DNA of 49,640 bases from Gammaproteobacteria bacterium (GTDB taxonomy: Bacteria; Pseudomonadota; Gammaproteobacteria; Ga0077536), in contig JAURHQ010000008.1 in the NCBI GenBank assembly GCA_030833185.1, positions 1 to 49,640 on the forward strand, read 5' to 3'. The translations under genes and the position numbers were made by a program. Of this stretch, positions 8,509 through 15,338 are shown one piece after another (position 1 is the stretch's first letter; each line of letters opens with the position of its first letter). The notes below the pieces were generated by a model. The model was not told the DNA's origin. It saw nothing but the letters and a program-made list of their open reading frames with translations, and made no database searches.

Positions 8509-8907
8509 CTAGAGCCCTGAAGTTTCGCGCTGGATCGCAATCCAGCCCTTGATCGCCCCTTTGAATTTAATCGGCAACACCTTCCAGTGCATGATGAACG
8601 GGGTGCCGTTCTTCTTGTAGTTGATCGCGCGGTCTTCGAACTTGCCGCCGGTCGAGAGCACCTTGCGCAGCTTGTCGATCACCTTTTTGTCGGTAGCTGG
8701 GCCCTGCAGAATGCGCGGGGTCTGGCCCAGCACTTCTTCCTGACTGTAGCCCGTCAGTTTCTTGAAGGCGGCGTTCGCATAGATGATCTTGCCGTCCTTG
8801 GTGGCGTCGGTAACCAGAATCGAATCGAAACTGTTGTCTGCGAGCACCTTGAGGAGTTCGAGATTGATTTCGCCATCGGGCAGGAGCGTTTTGATTGAGA
8901 TTGCCAT
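8509..8907 (-). CDS. Single PAS-domain protein, LOV-like without the photoactive cysteine
   Basis: 132 residues from the internal ATG (MAISIKTLL), chosen because AAGGA lies 7 nt upstream; the ORF-track start is 6 codons earlier. The protein is essentially one PAS domain: NSFDSILVTDATKDGKIIYAN, then AAFKKLTGYSQEEVLGQTPRILQG and a WKVLPIKFKGAIKGW strand. The region aligns with the LOV signature GxNCRFLQ, but the flavin-adduct Cys is Pro64 (GQTPRILQ). Flavin or another ligand could still bind, but classical cysteinyl photochemistry cannot occur. It has no output domain, so it should act by protein contact. It is divergent from the CoA transferase gene and monocistronic. Confidence 0.88.
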   Translation of the reverse strand: MAISIKTLLPDGEINLELLKVLADNSFDSILVTDATKDGKIIYANAAFKKLTGYSQEEVLGQTPRILQGPATDKKVIDKLRKVLSTGGKFEDRAINYKKNGTPFIMHWKVLPIKFKGAIKGWIAIQRETSGL

Positions 8908-9072
8908 TGTTTGATCCTTATTCATTGGTGGTTGGCTGGCAGGCTGATGAACGGGCGGTCGGTCACGAGCGCCGTTATCGTCATGGTCGCGGGGAGGCTA
9001 GCGGATACCACGAAACACGGGCCTGCACCATCGCAGTCGAATCTTGATACCGCGGCGCAGATCTGGTTTACC

Positions 9073-9092
9073 CCGGATGCTGAATCATCCGG
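9073..9092. promoter_or_regulatory. Perfect 7-bp inverted repeat upstream of the CoA transferase gene
   Basis: CCGGATG and CATCCGG flank CTGAAT in the 260-nt space between the divergent PAS and CoA transferase genes. There is no T run, so it is not an intrinsic terminator. A TATCAT hexamer resembling a -10 box lies some 30 nt further on. An operator or an mRNA leader hairpin are both possible. Confidence 0.3.
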
Positions 9093-9167
9093 CTACGGAA
9101 AGCGGGCGACGTCGACGCTGCTATCATCGCCCGCACCCCCGTCTTCTGCTGCTGAAGGAACCCTCGT

Positions 9168-10352
9168 ATGACTCAAGTACTGGCCGGCGTTCGCGTGCTC
9201 GATTTCGGACGCTATATCGCAGGACCCTACTGCGCGGCGCTGCTGGCCGATCTGGGTGCGGACGTGATCCGCATCGAGCGCCTGTCGGGCGGCGAAGACC
9301 GCTGGCTGATGCCGGTGGGCGAAGACGGCACCGGCGCGCTGTATCTGCCCTGCAACCGCAACAAGCGCGGCATGACGCTGGACCCGGCGACCGCCGAGGG
9401 CCGCGAGATCGTGGCGAAGCTGGTGCGCACGGCAGATGTGGTCATCGCCAACCTGCCGCCCGATGTGCTGCGCAGTCTGGGGCTGGATCTGGAAAGCCTG
9501 CGGGCAATCAAAGCGGACATCATCCTCACCACCGTCAGCGCATTTGGTGCCGGCGGGCCCTGGAGCCACAAACACGGTTTTGACGGCGTGGGGCAGGCGA
9601 TGTGCGGGTCGGCCTACCTCACCGGCACGCCCGAGCAGCCGCTGCGCGCCGCGGTGACCTGGGTGGATTACGGCAGCGCGTCGCTGGCTGCCTTTGGCAC
9701 GCTGGCGGCGCTGATGAATCGCGCGCAGACCGGGCAGGGGCAGAAAGTGGAAGGGGCGCTATTGCGCACTGCGCTGACCTTCAACAACGCCGCGCTGGTC
9801 GAGCAGCAGGTGGCGCAGACCAACCGGGTAGCGACCTTGAACCGCGGCTATGTCGGCGCGCCGTCCGATATGTTCCGCACCCGCGACGGCTGGGTGGTGG
9901 CCTACGCACTGGGCAATCCCATGTTCAAACGCTGGGCGCGCCTGATGGGCGAGGACCACTGGCTCGCCGACCCGCGTTTTGCGACAGATGAATCCCGCGC
10001 CGATCACGGCGAGATGATTTCTGCCCGTATGAACAACTGGACCGGGGCGCGGACCACCGCCGAGGCGCTGGCCGAACTGGAACGCGTGGCCATTCCCGCC
10101 GCGCCGCTTTATTCGCCGCAGCAGGCGCTGGAAGATGAACACATCCGTGCGACCGGCTTTCTGCACGAGGTGGACTATCCGGGCCTGCCGCGGCCGGCGC
10201 CGCTCGCGACCACGCCGGTCGACCTGTCGGAAAGCCCGGGCCAGTTCCAGCGCCGCGCGCCGGCGCTGGGCGAGCACACGGATGAAATTCTCGGTGAACT
10301 GGGCTACACGGCAGACGACATCGCGGCGCTGCGCGCGCGCGGCGTGGTGTAG
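9168..10352 (+). CDS. Class III (CaiB/BaiF-type) CoA transferase
   Basis: 394 residues, standard length. The N-terminus VRVLDFGRYIAGPYCAALLADLGADVIRIE is the family hallmark (quoted only as the start of the nucleotide-type fold: GRYIAGPYCA). CNRNKRGMTLD is the conserved loop. The catalytic aspartate that forms the acyl anhydride is best placed in AVTWVDYGSAS. AAGGAA 8 nt upstream supports the ATG. It moves CoA between carboxylic acids, activating a catabolic intermediate without ATP. It shares an operon with the VOC protein 5 nt downstream. A second paralogue lies near 36 kb, so the organism may activate two different acids, or one acid at two stages. Confidence 0.93.
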   Translation: MTQVLAGVRVLDFGRYIAGPYCAALLADLGADVIRIERLSGGEDRWLMPVGEDGTGALYLPCNRNKRGMTLDPATAEGREIVAKLVRTADVVIANLPPDVLRSLGLDLESLRAIKADIILTTVSAFGAGGPWSHKHGFDGVGQAMCGSAYLTGTPEQPLRAAVTWVDYGSASLAAFGTLAALMNRAQTGQGQKVEGALLRTALTFNNAALVEQQVAQTNRVATLNRGYVGAPSDMFRTRDGWVVAYALGNPMFKRWARLMGEDHWLADPRFATDESRADHGEMISARMNNWTGARTTAEALAELERVAIPAAPLYSPQQALEDEHIRATGFLHEVDYPGLPRPAPLATTPVDLSESPGQFQRRAPALGEHTDEILGELGYTADDIAALRARGVV

Positions 10353-10357
10353 GCGGC

Positions 10358-10816
10358 ATGGATATCCGGCGAATTACCGAAGTGGGCGTGGCGGTGCGCG
10401 ATCTGGCGCAGGCCACGGATCTTTTCAAGCATCTCTTCAACGCCAGCGTGGGTGAGGTGATCGAAGTCCCGCGCTATGGCATGCACTACCGCATGTGTCG
10501 TGTGGGCAAAGTCGATTTCGAAATCATGGCGCCGACTGCCGACACCGGTGTGATTGCCGATTTCCTGCGCAAGCGCGGCGAGGGCCTGCATCACATTGCC
10601 TTTGCGGTGGACGATATCGAAGACACCATGAATAGCTTGCGCGAGAAGCAGGTGCGTTTTGTGAACGATACCCCGCAGCATCTGGAGCTCGACTTTGAAG
10701 ATTTTGCCGGGCGGCGGTTTTCTAATGAAATCCAGTTTGCCTTCTCGCACCCGGCGTCCATCCTCGGCATTCTCTTCGAGTTCATCCAGTATCCCGCCGG
10801 CTACCAAACGCCCTGA
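10358..10816 (+). CDS. VOC-superfamily protein, methylmalonyl-CoA epimerase-like
   Basis: 152 residues made of paired beta-alpha-beta-beta-beta modules of the glyoxalase/VOC fold. The motifs GLHHIAFAVDDI (about 70-81) and GILFEFIQYP near the C-terminus match methylmalonyl-CoA epimerase-type proteins. Metal-ligand candidates are a Glu in VDFEIMAP, a His in GLHHIAF and a Glu in ILFEF. The first ligand, normally His in xHIGxAV, appears as Glu8 (TEVGVAV). It begins 5 nt after the CoA transferase stop, so the two are co-translated. A CoA-ester epimerase or isomerase acting on the transferase product is plausible; a dioxygenase or lyase in the same fold cannot be excluded. Confidence 0.85.
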   Translation: MDIRRITEVGVAVRDLAQATDLFKHLFNASVGEVIEVPRYGMHYRMCRVGKVDFEIMAPTADTGVIADFLRKRGEGLHHIAFAVDDIEDTMNSLREKQVRFVNDTPQHLELDFEDFAGRRFSNEIQFAFSHPASILGILFEFIQYPAGYQTP

Positions 10817-10835
10817 GTACGACCCTTGGGGCTGC

Positions 10836-11000
10836 GTGCGACAAGCCTGATCGGCGTCACTGATACGTGCGGACCGGCCGCTAGGATGGTCTCCACGCAG
10901 GCACATCCTGAGGTGAGTGACGCGTGGCGGCGGGGCCGAGAGAACCTAAGGCAGGGAAGCGAAGGTTCACGGAACGACGGACCAGCCCACCTGCCGACCA
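10836..11000 (+). other. Structured intergenic segment, possible group II intron 5' remnant
   Basis: The 293 nt between the VOC gene and nei contain no credible ORF but several complementary stretches: CCACGC/GCGTGG (10893 and 10922), GAACCT/AGGTTC (10942 and 10963) and GGCAGG/CCTGCC (10950 and 10990). The block opens with GTGCGAC, matching the GUGYG 5' consensus of bacterial group II introns, and the phrase GAGAACCTAAGGCAGGGAAG reads like intron domain I. No reverse transcriptase or domain V is visible, so it would be a truncated remnant. The identification comes from pattern memory and is weak. A small RNA is an alternative. Confidence 0.3.
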
Positions 11001-11109
11001 CGCCCTCGCCCCAGCGATGTGCCCTGCGTCTTTCTAAGCCGGTTTACGCGGGGCGGTGATCGCCAATGCCCGCAGGGGCGTAAGGCCTAAAAACCCGCGC
11101 GCGCCTGCC

Positions 11110-11928
11110 ATGCCTGAAGGTCCCGAAATCCGTCGCGAAGCCGATGCCCTGGCCAAGGTGCTGGTGGGCCAACGCGTACTGGGGCTGTACCTGGAGCCCC
11201 CTCGCCTCGCGCACTACCGGGACCAGTTGCTGGACCGGCAGGTGCTCGCCGTAGACACCCGCGGCAAGGCGATGCTGACCCGCTTCGACAACGACCTCAC
11301 GCTGTACTCGCACAACCAGCTTTACGGTCGCTGGTACGTGAAGCCGTCCGGGCAGGAGCCCGCCACGCGCCGCACCCTGCGGGTAGCGTTGCACACGGTG
11401 GCCGGCAGTGCCTTCCTCTACAGCGCCACCGATGTGCACGTCTACACCGATGCCGATTTGGCCGTGCATCCGTTTCTCGGCAAGCTGGGGCCGGATGTGC
11501 TTAATCCCGTGCTCGACGCGAAAGCCGTGGCCGCGCGGCTCACGTCAGCCCCGTTCGCGAAGCGCGCGCTGGGCGGGCTGTATCTGGATCAGGGCTTCAT
11601 GGCCGGCATTGGCAATTATCTGCGCTCGGAAATCCTGTTTTTTGCCGGTCTGGCGCCGAGCCGGCGGCCGGTCGATCTGACGCGCGCCGAACTCAACGCC
11701 CTGGCCCGCGCCACGCTGGCCGTCAGCCAGCGCGCCTATGCCGCGCGCGGCATTACCAATCCCGCGCCGCGGGTCGCTGCGCTGAAGTCGCAAGGCCTGC
11801 GCTATTCGGATTTTCGCTTCGCGGTGTTCGGGCGCGCGGCCGAAGCTTGCTTCGACTGTGGTACCGCGATCGAGCGAATCACCGTAACCACGCGGCGGCT
11901 GTACTACTGCCCGCACTGTCAGCGGTAG
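11110..11928 (+). CDS. nei: Endonuclease VIII-type DNA glycosylase (Fpg/Nei family)
   Basis: 272 residues from ATG 11110. This start is required because the mature N-terminal proline of the MPEGPEI motif is the catalytic nucleophile. Glu3 follows, as in all Fpg/Nei enzymes. The helix-two-turn-helix region includes GLYLDQGFMAGIGNYLRSE (about 160-178). The C-terminal zinc finger is complete: CFDCG and CPHCQR. The N-terminal PEGPEIRREAD favours Nei over MutM. It excises oxidised pyrimidines from DNA and nicks the abasic site. It appears to be a single gene, unrelated to the flanking catabolic genes, and is followed directly by the REP-like repeat array. Confidence 0.93.
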   Translation: MPEGPEIRREADALAKVLVGQRVLGLYLEPPRLAHYRDQLLDRQVLAVDTRGKAMLTRFDNDLTLYSHNQLYGRWYVKPSGQEPATRRTLRVALHTVAGSAFLYSATDVHVYTDADLAVHPFLGKLGPDVLNPVLDAKAVAARLTSAPFAKRALGGLYLDQGFMAGIGNYLRSEILFFAGLAPSRRPVDLTRAELNALARATLAVSQRAYAARGITNPAPRVAALKSQGLRYSDFRFAVFGRAAEACFDCGTAIERITVTTRRLYYCPHCQR

Positions 11929-11952
11929 GAAGCACCGCCCGCGAGAGCATCA

Positions 11953-12200
11953 TCGGAGGGAGCGGCAACGCCGCGACGCCGAATGCCCGAGTCGGGGCAG
12001 CAAGCCCCTCCGACAAACTTGAAGCAGGTCGCCTGAACCAGCGCCACCATCTTCTGTGGGAGCGGCAACGCCGCGACGCCGAATGCTCGAGTTGGGGCAG
12101 AAAGCTCCTCCCACTAACTTGCAGAAGTTCGCCTGCGCCATCGCCACCATCTTCTGTGGGAGCGGCAGCGCCGCGACGCCGAACGCCTGAGTCGGGGCGG
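11953..12200. repeat. REP-like tandem repeat, 100-bp period, about 2.4 copies
   Basis: The core GGGAGCGGCAACGCCGCGAC starts at 11958, again at 12058 and (one change) at 12158, an exact 100-bp period. The third copy stops about 4 nt before the stop codon of the DUF35 gene. Each core carries the hairpin GCGGC-AAC-GCCGC. The outer ends of the first two units are also complementary: TCGGAGGG/CCCTCCGA in copy 1 and GTGGGAG/CTCCCAC in copy 2. The string TGTGGGAGCGG...CGCGA resembles Pseudomonas-type REP/BIME elements. It sits between nei and the convergent DUF35 gene and may act as a bidirectional terminator or mRNA stabiliser. Confidence 0.85.
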
Positions 12201-12203
12201 TAC

Positions 12204-12602
12204 TTAATCCCCGTCCTGCACCGCCTGCGGCAAGCAGATCGCCGGATCCTCAGTCGACTCGAACACCACCCGCACGCGCTGGCCGATGGTGGGTGCAGTT
12301 TGCGGATCGCGCAGCGTCAGCAGCAGGCGGAAGCCTTCGTCCATATCCACCAGGACGAGCACATAGGGCACGGCCGACTTGAACGCCGCGCTCGGGGCGC
12401 GGGCTACGACGGTATAGCTGTGGATGCTGCCTTGCCCGGCCGAGCGGGCCCACTGTAGCGCGCCCGCGCAGCGCAGGCAGACCGCGCGCGGCGGAAACTG
12501 CGCGTGGCCGCAGTCGCTGCAGCGCTGATAGCGCAGCTCGCCCAGCGCCGTGCCTTCCCAGTAGGCGCGGCTGTCGGCGTTTGGATGGGGCAAAGGCATC
12601 AT
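12204..12602 (-). CDS. DUF35 zinc-ribbon/OB-fold acyl-CoA-associated protein
   Basis: 132 residues. The start is an ATGATG doublet at 12597-12602; the longer ORF in the track is not supported. An N-terminal rubredoxin-like zinc ribbon is complete (CSDC at 28-31, CLRC at 42-45) and precedes an OB-fold with GSIHSYTVVARAP and PYVLVLVDMDEG. Such proteins bind acyl-CoA and form obligate complexes with thiolase-fold enzymes, for example ChsH2-DUF35 with the Ltp2 aldolase in steroid side-chain loss. A thiolase-fold protein is encoded at the head of the same operon, which fits that partnership. It lies 23 nt after the methyltransferase gene. Confidence 0.9.
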   Translation of the reverse strand: MMPLPHPNADSRAYWEGTALGELRYQRCSDCGHAQFPPRAVCLRCAGALQWARSAGQGSIHSYTVVARAPSAAFKSAVPYVLVLVDMDEGFRLLLTLRDPQTAPTIGQRVRVVFESTEDPAICLPQAVQDGD

Positions 12603-12625
12603 GCGGGCACCGCGCCGGTGGTCAT

Positions 12626-13873
12626 TCAGGCCGACGCCCCGTCGTCGGGCGCGATGGCGATCGACAGAAAGTCCAGCCGCCACAGCGCCTGCATCACGTT
12701 GCGTACCAGTTGCTCGAGCGCGGCCGGCTGATGCACGGGCAGCACGCCGATGGCTGCGGCCGCGACGATGATTTCGCGCAGCGAGCGTTGACCATCCAGT
12801 TGCTGAAGCAGCGCGAGTTGGACGGGGTCGAGGCCCATGCGCCAGTTGTAACGCGATAGCTCCCGCCCGTTCAGCGCGCAGCGATAACGCAAGGCGGGCA
12901 CGTAATCGAGCGCCGCCGCGCTGGCAAAGTCGATCTGGTATCGGGCGGGCGGGCGCTCTGGCCGGCAGGCCGTGAAGAAATGGCAGCCGTTGCGGAAGTT
13001 CACCCGCTCCATGATCGCCCACTGCTTTTCTTCCGGCAGCGCCGCGACCGCTTGATAGAAACTGCCCGGCGCGCCAAGCGGCGGGTAGTAGGGCGCCTTG
13101 ATGAACATATCCTGGAAGACGAGCCCGGCGCCGTTCACAAGGTCGCGGCACTCGGTGGTGGTATAGCTGCGGTCGCGGCCATGGAGGAAGGTGTCGACCA
13201 GTCCAGCGTCGAAGGACAGATCCGGGGCCATCGCAAGATACGGTCGAAGCGGATGGTCATCGGGCAGACAGTCGATGCCCTCTTTCACCATCAGCAAGGA
13301 GGCGTCGTTCTGGCGCAGCCCGAGTTCCCTGAACACGCTCTGCATCATCTCGACGCCCAGCCGGCCATAGGTGGCGTAGAGCATGATGGCGGCCACGCCG
13401 TCAGGGCGCAGGCATGCGGCCAGGGCGTTCATGCCGATCTGCGGATCGGCCATGTGATGCAGCACGCCGGTCGAGACAATGAGGTCGAAATCCCGCTGTA
13501 AACCGCCGGCTTCCTCGATCGGGAGCAGGTGGAGGCTGAGGTTCTTGAGGCTGTATTTTTCTTGCAGAAACCGCTGGTGGTCGAGGGAGGCCTGACTGAC
13601 GTCGATCGCCACCACCTGTGCCTCGGGGTTGTTGTAGGCAAACACGGCGGCCTGATTGGTGCCGCAGCCGGCGATGAGGATGTCGATCGCCGGACGGTAT
13701 GCGCGGTCAGGCCACAACAGCCGGTGCGCGTGGCTGGGGTCAAACCACTGCCAGTTCTGCTTCAGCCAGCCGGGGAGATCGAAAATTGGTTCGGGGTAGC
13801 GCCAGTGGCGGTACTGGTCGGACACGACATCGGCAAGGGGATCGGCGGTCATGGCGCTAGCATCCTCGTTCAT
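12626..13873 (-). CDS. SAM-dependent methyltransferase with C-terminal PqqD-like extension
   Basis: About 415 residues from the ATG at 13873 (AGGG 5 nt upstream). The ORF-track ATG is 8 codons earlier and lies within a small hairpin (CCTGC/GCAGG). The class I Rossmann domain has motif I ILIAGCGTNQAAVFA, an acidic end of strand 2 (VVAIDVS) and a post-I VSTGVLHHMADP motif. The last 60 residues (LLQQLDGQRSLREII, then LVRNVMQALWRLDFL) look like a small winged-helix or PqqD-type module. It sits between the thiolase-fold and DUF35 genes, an unusual place for a methyltransferase in a presumed aldolase operon. The substrate is unknown; it could be a CoA-pathway acid or a regulator. Confidence 0.85.
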   Translation of the reverse strand: MNEDASAMTADPLADVVSDQYRHWRYPEPIFDLPGWLKQNWQWFDPSHAHRLLWPDRAYRPAIDILIAGCGTNQAAVFAYNNPEAQVVAIDVSQASLDHQRFLQEKYSLKNLSLHLLPIEEAGGLQRDFDLIVSTGVLHHMADPQIGMNALAACLRPDGVAAIMLYATYGRLGVEMMQSVFRELGLRQNDASLLMVKEGIDCLPDDHPLRPYLAMAPDLSFDAGLVDTFLHGRDRSYTTTECRDLVNGAGLVFQDMFIKAPYYPPLGAPGSFYQAVAALPEEKQWAIMERVNFRNGCHFFTACRPERPPARYQIDFASAAALDYVPALRYRCALNGRELSRYNWRMGLDPVQLALLQQLDGQRSLREIIVAAAAIGVLPVHQPAALEQLVRNVMQALWRLDFLSIAIAPDDGASA

Positions 13874-14021
13874 TGCACCCTGCGCGGGCAGGGACATTCA
13901 GCATTTGTCTGCGGGATCCATCGCCTGTGAGGTCGGGGCCAGGGTCGTCCGTGGGCGCCGCGCCGCGCGGTCGGGTGGGCCGCGCGGCGCGTATTGTGCG
14001 ACGGCCGCCTGAGGGGCGTCA

Positions 14022-15182
14022 TCACGCGCGGACCAGCACCAGCGAGCAATGCGCCGACAGCACGCCGCCGTCGCCGTGGACGAAGGCGAGTTCGGCATCA
14101 CGGACCTGGCGTGCGCCGCACTCGCCGCGCAGTTGGCGCACCGCCTCCACCACATGAAACATGCCGCCGGCCGCGCCGGAATGGCCGAAGGACAGGAGCC
14201 CGCCGTGGGTGTTGCAGGGCAGGCGTCCGTTGAGGCCAAGTTCGCCGCGCGCCGCGGCCGGGCCTGCTTCGCCGCGTTGGAAGAAGCCGATCGATTCCAG
14301 TTCTACCAGCAGCGTGATGGTGAAGGAGTCGTAGATTTCGGCGACATCAATGTCGGTGGTCTTCACGCCGGCGCGTGCAAACGCGCGGGCAGCCGCCTGC
14401 TTGCAGCCAAAATCGGTCAGCGAGGGTGCTGCGATCAGGTGTTCGTGGGTATGACCTTGCCCGGCCCCGAGCAGGCGCACGCGCGGCGCGCGCAGGTCGG
14501 CGGCGGTGTCGGCCGCGCTGACGATTACCGCCGCGCCGCCGTCGGAAATCAGGCAGCAGTCCAGCAGCCGGAGCGGCGAGGCAATGGTCCGTGAGTGCAT
14601 GACCTCATCCAGCGTGATCGGCGTGCGCTGGTGGGCGTCGGGGTGGAGCGCAGCGTGGGCGCGATGCTGGACGGCAATCGCGGCGAGTTGTTCGACGGTG
14701 GCGCCCGTCTCGTGCAGGTAGCGCTGCGCGACCAGCGCATAAGCCGCCGGGATCGACAGGCCATAGGGCACTTCAAACTCCGGATGACCGAAACCGGCCA
14801 GTGCCGCGACGGCGCCGTCGCGGCTCATGCCGGAAAGGCGATTGTCGGCCGTCACGCACAGCACATGGCGCGCATAGCCGGCTTCGACCAGTGCTGCCGC
14901 CTGCATGATCATCGTCGCGCCGGTGGCGCCACCCAGCTGCAGGGAAAACGTCACCGCCGGCTGAATCCCCATGTACTCGCAGAATACGGAGCTCAACATG
15001 GGATAAGGCTCGACGAAGGAGTAGGCGCAAATCACGCCGTCGACGTCGCGCAGGCTGAGGCCGGCATCGGCCAGCGCGCCCTGGGTTGCTTGCGCGTGGA
15101 GGCCAAGGCAGCTGGCCTCGGGCAAGGCGCCAACGCGGGTATTGCCTACGCCGCTCAGCAACGCGGAGTGCCGGTGAGTCAT
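14022..15182 (-). CDS. Thiolase-fold protein (SCP2/Ltp2-like) lacking the nucleophilic Cys
   Basis: 386 residues from ATG 15182; the ORF extends upstream, but MTHRHSALLSGVGNTRVG is the normal family start. At the thiolase nucleophile position the sequence is LQLGGATGATM, with Gly85 where CASG/CATG would carry Cys. Later motifs typical of the SCP2-like group are intact: VAEIYDSFTITLLVELE and NTHGGLLSFGHSGAAGG. This combination, together with a DUF35 gene in the operon, resembles the Ltp2-type retro-aldolases of steroid catabolism. Cleavage of a beta-hydroxyacyl-CoA is inferred; thiolysis is unlikely. The gene is divergent from the DUF1302 operon, with about 155 nt of shared promoter region. 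Confidence 0.87.
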   Translation of the reverse strand: MTHRHSALLSGVGNTRVGALPEASCLGLHAQATQGALADAGLSLRDVDGVICAYSFVEPYPMLSSVFCEYMGIQPAVTFSLQLGGATGATMIMQAAALVEAGYARHVLCVTADNRLSGMSRDGAVAALAGFGHPEFEVPYGLSIPAAYALVAQRYLHETGATVEQLAAIAVQHRAHAALHPDAHQRTPITLDEVMHSRTIASPLRLLDCCLISDGGAAVIVSAADTAADLRAPRVRLLGAGQGHTHEHLIAAPSLTDFGCKQAAARAFARAGVKTTDIDVAEIYDSFTITLLVELESIGFFQRGEAGPAAARGELGLNGRLPCNTHGGLLSFGHSGAAGGMFHVVEAVRQLRGECGARQVRDAELAFVHGDGGVLSAHCSLVLVRA

Positions 15183-15338
15183 GGGGTTTTCTTCAGGCCT
15201 TGATCGGGTAAGAAAGACGCGTGTTCTGCCTTGAAACATCCCCCACCTGGAGGGGGTTCTGCCTGCTATCGCAGTGCGGGAGTGCGATGCCGGCGGGCAA
15301 GCCCTAGCATCCCGTTCATCCAAGCATCCGGAGTCAGC

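Noticed and set aside
11953-12200. CRISPR array
   Set aside because: The period is 100 bp and the whole unit repeats, including what would be the spacer. There are no cas genes.
15240-15256. CCCCC/GGGGG hairpin upstream of the DUF1302 gene
   Set aside because: Only 5 bp with no T tract and no similarity to a known operator; too weak to annotate.
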